Source: Aliidiomarina haloalkalitolerans (GTDB lineage Bacteria; Pseudomonadota; Gammaproteobacteria; Enterobacterales; Alteromonadaceae). From it: DNA of 64,000 nt. The notes below the pieces were generated by a model. The model saw only the letters and a program-made list of their open reading frames with translations, had not been told where the DNA came from and made no database searches. Each line of letters begins with the position of its first letter. Position 1 is the stretch's first letter. Both the position numbers and the translations under genes were made by a program. Location: NCBI RefSeq assembly GCF_003987315.1, contig NZ_PIPI01000001.1:434001-498000 (forward strand). Direction: 5' to 3'. Positions 57,937-64,000 of this stretch are shown piece after piece.

Positions 57937-58844
57937 GAGTGGCTAAACTCCTCAAAAAGATGATGTAAAACTGCTTTCTGTACATATAACCGGTTTTCAG
58001 CTTGTTGCAACACGGCACTAATCGAACTATCCATGACTTCATCGGTAATTTCGTCATTCCGATGAGCAGGTAAACAGTGCATGACTGTCGTGGCTTGCAA
58101 GCGCTTAACTAATGCTTGGTTAACTTGGTATGGCGCAAATATTTTCTTAGTTTGCGCATAGTCGCGAGTGTCACCCATCGACAACCACGTATCGGTGTAA
58201 ATCACATCGGCATGTTCCACTGCCGTTAAATCAGTACCGATTTGAATCTTATGTTGCGGATAGCGCTGATTCAGCTCAGCTAAGAATGCTTGCTGTGGAC
58301 CAAAGTCGTGCGGACAAATAACGGTCAGTTTGAGATCGAGAGCTGCGGCACCGACCATCAGGCTTTGGCAGACATTGTTCCCCTCACCCACATAAAGAAT
58401 ATCCACAACTTTCATGTCAATCGGATACCGCTCTTGAATCGTCAGCAAATCGGCGAGGCTCTGACATGGGTGATGTTGATCGCACAAAGCATTGATCACC
58501 GGTATATTAGCCGCTTTTAATGCATGGAGAGTTTCGTGTTTAAACACTCGCGCAACAATGCCATGTGTCCAACAAGCCAAGTTACGCGCGATATCTTCCA
58601 CTGATTCACGTTGACCCGGTTGCACCATTTGCGCATCGAGATACAAAGGCTGCGCACCGAGCTGCTGAATACCCACCTCAAAACTGACGCGAGTACGTAA
58701 ACTCGGTTTTTCAAACAGCATAGCAATCGACTTGGTTTTCAAACTGGTTTGAAAACTAGCTGGGTGCGCCTTCATGTAACCCGCTAAGGTTAGAACATGA
58801 CGAATCTGTTCGGCGCTTAAATCAAACAACGACAATAAATGCAT
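57933..58844 (-). CDS. argF: Ornithine carbamoyltransferase
   Basis: 303 residues from the ATG at 58844 ([18 protein letters not shown]), with AAAGAGA upstream; the frame back to 58898 is not family-like. Motifs: carbamoyl phosphate loop [12 protein letters not shown] (~46-55, with Leu where E. coli has STRTR), [11 protein letters not shown], and [12 protein letters not shown] (~263). The Leu in SLRTR is seen, I believe, in related marine genera; acetylornithine or succinylornithine specificity is a less likely alternative given the acetyl route is complete via argB and argC. Confidence 0.93.
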   Translation of the reverse strand: MHLLSLFDLSAEQIRHVLTLAGYMKAHPASFQTSLKTKSIAMLFEKPSLRTRVSFEVGIQQLGAQPLYLDAQMVQPGQRESVEDIARNLACWTHGIVARVFKHETLHALKAANIPVINALCDQHHPCQSLADLLTIQERYPIDMKVVDILYVGEGNNVCQSLMVGAAALDLKLTVICPHDFGPQQAFLAELNQRYPQHKIQIGTDLTAVEHADVIYTDTWLSMGDTRDYAQTKKIFAPYQVNQALVKRLQATTVMHCLPAHRNDEITDEVMDSSISAVLQQAENRLYVQKAVLHHLFEEFSHS

Positions 58845-58953
58845 AATCTTTCTCTTTACTTCAATTTTGTTCGAACGATAAAAAAGTGCGCTAACCACCG
58901 ATTAATACAAGCTCGGCAGAGCCTAGGCGACGTAACGCAAGGAAAGTATTAAA

Positions 58954-59736
58954 TTAAACGCGGATATGCGTGCCCAAACACTCGCCCTGCAATACAGCGA
59001 CTACCGTCTGGGCGTCGGCCCAACCAGCAATCGCGGTGCTTCGTCGCGAACGTTCGGCAGCTAAAATGGCGGCTTTCAATTTCACTTGCATACCACCTTG
59101 AATGAAAGGTTGGCTGAGCAATAAGCGCGCTTCTGCTAGCGAAATTTCGTTAATTGGATTGTTATGACCGTCGAGAATCGCCGGCACATCACTGAATAAT
59201 AATAATTCTGCATTCAATGCCATTGCGATTGCAGCTGCCGCATAGTCAGCATTGACGTTACACAGTGTTTGGTCTTGATCCAAACCAATGGAACTGACAA
59301 TTGGGAAAAACCCTGATGACAACAGCAACTGCAAAAGTTCAACCCCGGGAAGTTTCTCGGCATTCGCCATCGGCTCACCGACACAGCCAAGCGCAGCGAC
59401 CCGTTTTAAAGCGCACATTGGGCCATCAGCCAAACTCAAGCCGACTGCTTTAAGGCCAGCGCCATGGGCTGCCGCCACAATCTTTTTATTGGTTGTGCCT
59501 GCCAAAGCGCCAGTAATGATCGGCATGTGTTCCACGGCAGTTACCCGTTGGCCATTAACTTTTTCACTAATAAAGCCAGCTTGCTGCAATTGTTGATCAA
59601 CCGTTGTTCCGCCGCCATGCACCAATACAACAGGCACTTGACTGACCGCAATGGCCTGCAAAAATGCAGCTAAAGCTTGCGGGTTATCGAGGATCGCGCC
59701 ACCGACTTTGGCGACCTTAATTACTGCACTAGTCAT
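58954..59736 (-). CDS. argB: Acetylglutamate kinase
   Basis: 260 residues from the ATG at 59736 (MTSAVIKVAKVGGAILDN), which overlaps the argC stop by 8 nt; the frame back to 59865 lies inside argC. Amino acid kinase fold: VPVVLVHGGGTTVDQQL, INVNADYAAAAIAMALNAELLLFSDVPAIL and GGMQVKLKAA. Short, E. coli-like form (258) without the N-terminal helix of arginine-inhibited enzymes. Confidence 0.96.
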   Translation of the reverse strand: MTSAVIKVAKVGGAILDNPQALAAFLQAIAVSQVPVVLVHGGGTTVDQQLQQAGFISEKVNGQRVTAVEHMPIITGALAGTTNKKIVAAAHGAGLKAVGLSLADGPMCALKRVAALGCVGEPMANAEKLPGVELLQLLLSSGFFPIVSSIGLDQDQTLCNVNADYAAAAIAMALNAELLLFSDVPAILDGHNNPINEISLAEARLLLSQPFIQGGMQVKLKAAILAAERSRRSTAIAGWADAQTVVAVLQGECLGTHIRV

Positions 59737-60808
59737 GCTGCGCTGCTCCACTATCAACGACCGCTGCAGCGCGAGCTGAAACGCCACCAAGAAACCGTTC
59801 AAAGCCCGTTGTAGCAGGCAAACCATAAACGATATTAGCGACCTGCACGGCTTGGCTTGCAGCACCCTTCAACAAATTATCTAGCGCTGCAATTACAATC
59901 AATTGTTGCCCTTCCACCGCAACGTATAAATCACAAAATGGTGTATAGGCGACATGCTGCACCGCAGGCGGCGCATGCACTAAACGTACAAATGGTTGGT
60001 CTGCATAGGCCTTCTGAAACGCATCGAGAACCATTTCCGCAGACACCCCCCCGCGAAGTTGCGCCACGCAAGTAGCGACTATTCCGCGCGGATAAGGTCC
60101 AAGTATCGGCGTAAAAACGACGTCGGTTGCTAAGTTACGCGCTATCTCAGGACGATGACGATGATTAAACACACCATACGCTTGCACACTCACTTCACAA
60201 AATGAAGTGCGTAGGTTCGCCGCTCGCCCTGCCCCAGAAACACCGCTGATGGCTGTCACCACGGGAACTGTTGCAGGGTCAAGAAACGCACTCTCACACA
60301 CAGGCGCTAAGGCTAAAGTCGCCGCCGTTGGATAGCAGCCGGGAATACTGTATAGCGCAATGTCTTGAAAACTATTGGCATTTAAGTGCTCGGCTAAACA
60401 ATAAGTCGCTTGCGCAAGCAAGCCAGGAAATGGATGAACAAATCCGTAGGTTTGGGCAAATAAATCGGCATCAGCAAAGCGGTAAGCACCGGAAAGGTCG
60501 AAGACGGCAATTCCTTGTGCCAGTAACTTTGGTGCTAATTCAGCACTCGCTTCGTGTGGCAATGCCAAGAAGGCAAGGTCAACGTTGGCTAATACGTCGG
60601 TGTCACCGGTAAAGGGTTCAATGACCAGATCGGAAGTTCCGGCCAGTTGTGGCGCAATGCGCGCCCATGGCATGGCCGAACTGCGCTCGGAAGCGAACGC
60701 ATGAGTGACTTGGATATATGCATGATTATGCAATAGAGCCAATAGTTCTGAACCGCTGTAACCACTGGCTCCAAAAACGACAGCCTGTAGCTTTGACAGG
60801 CTGTCCAA
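59729..60808 (-). CDS. argC: N-acetyl-gamma-glutamyl-phosphate reductase
   Basis: 359 residues from a TTG at 60808 (MDSLSKLQAVVFGASGYSG). The start is uncertain: the frame is open back to TTG 60865, with another TTG at 60841, and none has a clear ribosome site. Motifs: Rossmann VFGASGYSGSELL, LALPHEASAELAP, FDLSGAYRF and catalytic Cys in SIPGCYPTAATLAL. First gene of the argCBFGHA operon. Confidence 0.92.
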   Translation of the reverse strand: MDSLSKLQAVVFGASGYSGSELLALLHNHAYIQVTHAFASERSSAMPWARIAPQLAGTSDLVIEPFTGDTDVLANVDLAFLALPHEASAELAPKLLAQGIAVFDLSGAYRFADADLFAQTYGFVHPFPGLLAQATYCLAEHLNANSFQDIALYSIPGCYPTAATLALAPVCESAFLDPATVPVVTAISGVSGAGRAANLRTSFCEVSVQAYGVFNHRHRPEIARNLATDVVFTPILGPYPRGIVATCVAQLRGGVSAEMVLDAFQKAYADQPFVRLVHAPPAVQHVAYTPFCDLYVAVEGQQLIVIAALDNLLKGAASQAVQVANIVYGLPATTGFERFLGGVSARAAAVVDSGAAQHD

Positions 60809-60927
60809 TTCAGCTTTAGGGGGGTGATTTAAATATTTCAACGTGAACCATTCTATTAGCGACAACCAAACATGCGCCTAGGGTAACCAAAGCGACAAAG
60901 CCAGTCAATATAATTATGCCAATATAA

Positions 60928-60941
60928 TGATTATTTATTCA
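60928..60941 (-). promoter_or_regulatory. Candidate ARG box upstream of argC
   Basis: The minus strand reads TGAATAAATAATCA, one base from the ArgR palindrome TGAAT-WWWW-ATTCA. The next 20 bp are AT-rich with weak matches where a second box is expected. It lies about 120 bp before the argC start chosen here. argR is not in the window. Confidence 0.55.
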
Positions 60942-60951
60942 CAAAAAGTGA

Positions 60952-61497
60952 TTAAGGTAATTTGAAAATCCGTTTTTCCTTTTTCGGTTTAATCGGTGTC
61001 GGAACTGCGGGCGTACCAACATACAGAAAACCTACAATGTCGTCGGTTAATGCGATCCCAAGCGCTTCTTTCATGTGATCCGATTCTGCATAAACCCCAG
61101 TGCGCCAAACTGCCCCCAGTCCTAAGGCAAACGCCATTTGTTGCATAGCCATCATGGCACAGGCGGCACTCGCATATTGTTCTTGGCGCGGAACTTTTGG
61201 CTCTTCCATATAGCGTGTCGAAACAATCAGCAAACATGGCGCCCGGAGCGGCAACTGAGCCGCACGTGACTGCTCTGCGTCACTTAAGCCCTCAAGCCCG
61301 GCAACTGCAGTAAATATTTCACTGAGTCGCTGTAATTGCTCACCCTGATAAACGGTGCATTCGTAAGGCGTTAAGTTCATATGATCGGGGACTCTTAACG
61401 CGGCAGCCTCCAATAATTCTAACTGTTGCTGATCAGGTCCAGGCGCAACAACTCTTGGCATTGACGAACGATTTAATAATAGCTCTAACGCATCCAT
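60952..61497 (-). CDS. Nitroreductase family protein, YdjA type
   Basis: 181 residues from the ATG at 61497 (MDALELLLNRSSMPRVVAPGPD). Small FMN-binding nitroreductase: NRSSMPRVVAPGP, MNLTPYECTVYQGE, ASAACAMMAMQQMAFALGLGAVWRTG, and IVGFLYVGTPA. E. coli YdjA also lies beside sppA and ansA. Physiological substrate unknown. Upstream (61500-61540) are two near-identical AACGAAAGT-type copies. Confidence 0.9.
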   Translation of the reverse strand: MDALELLLNRSSMPRVVAPGPDQQQLELLEAAALRVPDHMNLTPYECTVYQGEQLQRLSEIFTAVAGLEGLSDAEQSRAAQLPLRAPCLLIVSTRYMEEPKVPRQEQYASAACAMMAMQQMAFALGLGAVWRTGVYAESDHMKEALGIALTDDIVGFLYVGTPAVPTPIKPKKEKRIFKLP

Positions 61498-61699
61498 AGT
61501 GATTTCCGACAACGAAAGTAAAAACGAAAGTGAAAACTCAGGTAGAACAACGACGCTACATTAGCATTGGAATAGAATTGTTACAAAAGAGTGCTACGCA
61601 GAAGTGAATTAAATGGTTAAACTATATCCAGATTCTGCCGAACTGCTGTCGACATAATTAACATCAGTAAACCAAAAACAACGACATGGACTGATAAAC

Positions 61700-63550
61700 A
61701 TGAAATTTTTAAGCCGCCTACTGCGCCCGATTTGGAATTTTATCAATACGGTGCGACGTATCATTCTCAACATCCTCTTCTTTGTGATCGTTATTTTCGT
61801 TACCGTCGCATTATTTTCTGGCGACAAAGAGCCGACGGTACCAGACGGAGGGCTCTTAGTCTTAAACCCACGCGGGATGCTCGTTGAAGAGCCTCGCTAC
61901 GTCTCGCCAAGTGACCGTTTCGTTGCCGATGCATTGGGCAATACGCCAATTCTCGAAACAAGTTTGCATGATTTTCTCGCTGTGATTGAGCACGCTGCCA
62001 ACGATGACCGGATTGCGGGCGTCGTCCTCGATTTGCGGTCATTTTGGGGTGGTGGCGTTGGTAAACTAGAATTAGTTGCCGAGCGTCTCGAATTAGTGCG
62101 CGCCGCAGGCAAGCCCATTATTGCTCATGGCAATCTCTTTACCCAATCGCAGTATTACTTAGCGAGCCAAGCGGACACGATTTATTTGAATCCGCAGGGT
62201 GCGGTCGCGATTGACGGCTACCATTCTTATCAGACCTACTTTAAAGGGCTGTTCGACAAGCTACACGTTAAGCCCTACATTTTCCGTGTCGGTGACTTCA
62301 AGTCCGCTGTCGAACCCTATAGCCGTAGCGATATGTCGCCAGAAGCGCGTGAAGCAAATCAAGAATTTATCGACAGTCTATGGCAGAATTACTTAGCGGG
62401 TATCACTCGCCATCGTGAAATTGCGCCAGAACTTCTGTCTGGACGCATGGATGATTATCTTGCGTTATTTGCCGCTGCTGAAAACAGTCAAGCGCAAATG
62501 GCATTGCGCGCCGGTTTGGTTGACGAGCTCGCGCATGCAGAAGAAATCCGCCAAAATCTCATTGCCTTGGGTGGCAAAGACTCCGATACCAATAGTTATC
62601 GTCACATCGGCTGGCGCGATTACCATCAGGTCATCCAAAATGAAAATATTGTGAAACGGCCAGACACCCGTCCACAAGTTCATGTGGTTTTCGCCGCAGG
62701 TACCATCCTTGATGGTCGTCAGCCACGCGGTACAGTGGGTGGTGAAAGTTTAGCGGCCGAATTACGCCGTGCCCGTCTAAATGATGACATTAAAGCGGTC
62801 GTCTTACGGATTGACAGCCCCGGCGGCAGTGCGTTTGCTTCCGAACAAATTCGCCAAGAGCTATTACAATTACGCGAAGCCGGTAAACCAGTTATTGCAT
62901 CGATGAGTTCGGTTGCTGCATCGGGTGGTTATTGGATTGCTGCTGGTGCCGATGAGATTTTCGCAACCCCAGCGACCATTACCGGTTCAATCGGTGTCTT
63001 CGGTATGTTCTTATCCGTCCAAGACACGTTAGCTGAAGTTGGTGTGTTCACGGATGGTGTGTCGTCGACTGAATTCCCTTATGTCAGCATTGATCGGGAT
63101 TTGAACGAAGCTGCACAAGAAGTGATTCAGCGTGGCGTTGACCGGATTTACCTCGAGTTCCTTGAGTTAGTCGCAAATGCCCGCGACATGACCGTTGATG
63201 AAGTTCACGAAGTTGCCCAAGGTAGGGTCTGGACTGGTACTCGCGCCCTCGAATTGGGGCTAGTCGACCAACTTGGCGAACTTGAAGATGCCGTCATTGC
63301 TGCGGCGGCACGCGCTGAACTCGAGGACTATCAAGTCACTTTCCCAACTTATGAACTCAGTGGCTGGGATGCATTTATTGCGCAAATTCTCGATTCTGGG
63401 GTTAAGTTTGCACCAAGCCTATTTGCACCAAAATCACCGACATTGGTTGATCAAAAGCTGCTACAATTACGCCGCGAAATTGAAGCGATTAACGAATTCA
63501 ATGACCCGCAGCATATTTATAGCCGTTGTTTAGAATGTAAGGTGCAATAA
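61700..63550 (+). CDS. sppA: Signal peptide peptidase SppA (67 kDa type)
   Basis: 616 residues. One N-terminal membrane anchor (ILNILFFVIVIFVTVALF), then two tandem SppA domains. The catalytic Lys is in FRVGDFKSAVEPYSR (~200) and the Ser in SSVAASGGYWIAAG (~407), split between the domains as in E. coli (K209/S409). It degrades cleaved signal peptides in the inner membrane. Confidence 0.97.
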   Translation: MKFLSRLLRPIWNFINTVRRIILNILFFVIVIFVTVALFSGDKEPTVPDGGLLVLNPRGMLVEEPRYVSPSDRFVADALGNTPILETSLHDFLAVIEHAANDDRIAGVVLDLRSFWGGGVGKLELVAERLELVRAAGKPIIAHGNLFTQSQYYLASQADTIYLNPQGAVAIDGYHSYQTYFKGLFDKLHVKPYIFRVGDFKSAVEPYSRSDMSPEAREANQEFIDSLWQNYLAGITRHREIAPELLSGRMDDYLALFAAAENSQAQMALRAGLVDELAHAEEIRQNLIALGGKDSDTNSYRHIGWRDYHQVIQNENIVKRPDTRPQVHVVFAAGTILDGRQPRGTVGGESLAAELRRARLNDDIKAVVLRIDSPGGSAFASEQIRQELLQLREAGKPVIASMSSVAASGGYWIAAGADEIFATPATITGSIGVFGMFLSVQDTLAEVGVFTDGVSSTEFPYVSIDRDLNEAAQEVIQRGVDRIYLEFLELVANARDMTVDEVHEVAQGRVWTGTRALELGLVDQLGELEDAVIAAAARAELEDYQVTFPTYELSGWDAFIAQILDSGVKFAPSLFAPKSPTLVDQKLLQLRREIEAINEFNDPQHIYSRCLECKVQ

Positions 63551-64000
63551 GTGTCAGAACCGAGAAAGCGGATTTATATTGCCTATACCGGTGGAACCAT
63601 TGGCATGATGCGCTCGGCACATGGTTATGTGCCAGCGCCAGGGTTTCTCGCCGAAAGTATTCAAGGAATGCCAGAATTCTACCGGCCTGAAATGCCAGAA
63701 TTCACACTCTGCGAATACTCGCCATTAATGGATTCTTCCGATATGACGCCAACGGATTGGCAACGTATTGCCGAGGACATTCAGCAGCATTACCATGATT
63801 ACGATGGATTTGTCGTGCTTCATGGCACTGACACCATGGCGTATACTGCATCAGCGCTTTCTTTCATGTTCGAAAACTTAGGTAAGCCGGTCATTGTGAC
63901 CGGCTCACAAATTCCGTTAGCAGCTCTGCGTTCAGACGGTCAAACCAACCTTTTGAACGCGCTATATTTAGCTGCGCACTATCCTATTCACGAAGTTGCC
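63551..64000 (+). CDS. ansA: L-asparaginase I, N-terminal part (cut by window edge)
   Basis: GTG start directly after the sppA stop; 150 residues to the edge. Nucleophile Thr in IYIAYTGGTIGMM, the second conserved segment GFVVLHGTDTMAYTASALSFM, and VIVTGSQIPL with SDGQTNLLNAL. Cytoplasmic type I asparaginase by similarity to E. coli AnsA; sppA-ansA order is the same there. Confidence 0.96.
   Translation, partial: MSEPRKRIYIAYTGGTIGMMRSAHGYVPAPGFLAESIQGMPEFYRPEMPEFTLCEYSPLMDSSDMTPTDWQRIAEDIQQHYHDYDGFVVLHGTDTMAYTASALSFMFENLGKPVIVTGSQIPLAALRSDGQTNLLNALYLAAHYPIHEVA

Noticed and set aside
60952-64000. ydjA-sppA-ansA as an unusual association
   Set aside because: The same gene order is found in E. 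coli, so it is ordinary synteny.

Overview
The window looks like a chromosome segment of a marine gammaproteobacterium of the Alteromonadales, probably Idiomarinaceae or a close relative. This is inferred from gene content (rlmKL-uup-DUF3466-rmf-fabA-lonH, a ccoNOQP/fixH/ccoI/ccoS/fnr/uspE/ttcA block, a fused argHA, class II DAHP synthase beside ppsR), not from any database search. It is gene-dense and almost entirely housekeeping. I see no insertion sequence, prophage, integron, CRISPR array or rRNA.

Layout. 1-1100: 5' part of a cardiolipin synthase gene (minus strand, cut by the window edge) and an initiator tRNA. 1.1-7.6 kb: rlmKL, a glutaredoxin-like gene and uup with overlapping ends, a secreted DUF3466 protein and the short gene rmf. 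7.7-10.3 kb: fabA, with a good FabR-type operator, and a LonB-like protease. 10.6-17.8 kb: envelope and accessory genes (two outer-membrane beta-barrels, a stomatin/NfeD pair with a MaoC-fold protein, a conserved secreted hypothetical, a fasciclin protein, two lipoproteins). 17.9-28.1 kb: cbb3 cytochrome oxidase (ccoNOQP), its assembly genes (fixH, ccoI, ccoS, a SafE-like exporter), the oxygen sensor fnr, uspE and ttcA; an FNR box sits at class II spacing before ccoN. 28.2-35.4 kb: bax, a membrane protein, rluE, mnmA-hflD-purB and the ribosomal oxygenase roxA. 35.5-47.8 kb: a DUF4826 gene, leucine dehydrogenase, a YdiJ-type flavoprotein, ppsA/ppsR, class II DAHP synthase, a flavin reductase-like gene, htpX and pepE. 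47.9-53.2 kb: biotin genes bioB-F-C-D divergent from bioA. 53.3-54.7 kb: asnS. 54.9-60.8 kb: arginine operon argC-B-F-G-HA. 61-64 kb: a YdjA-like nitroreductase, sppA and the start of ansA.

How the parts work together. The 18-28 kb block is a self-consistent microaerobic respiration module, with oxidase, copper delivery and the regulator encoded together. ppsA makes phosphoenolpyruvate, ppsR controls PpsA, and the adjacent DAHP synthase consumes phosphoenolpyruvate. The arginine operon covers ornithine and arginine synthesis except argD and argE; acetylglutamate synthase is supplied by the ArgHA fusion.

The most unusual signal is not a gene. Short tandem arrays (units of 13, 14 or 15 bp, different sequence at each locus) lie directly after stop codons, and at three loci they fill the space up to a rho-independent terminator. 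The clearest is an eight-copy degenerate 14-bp array at 12366-12477. No new multi-gene system could be supported.
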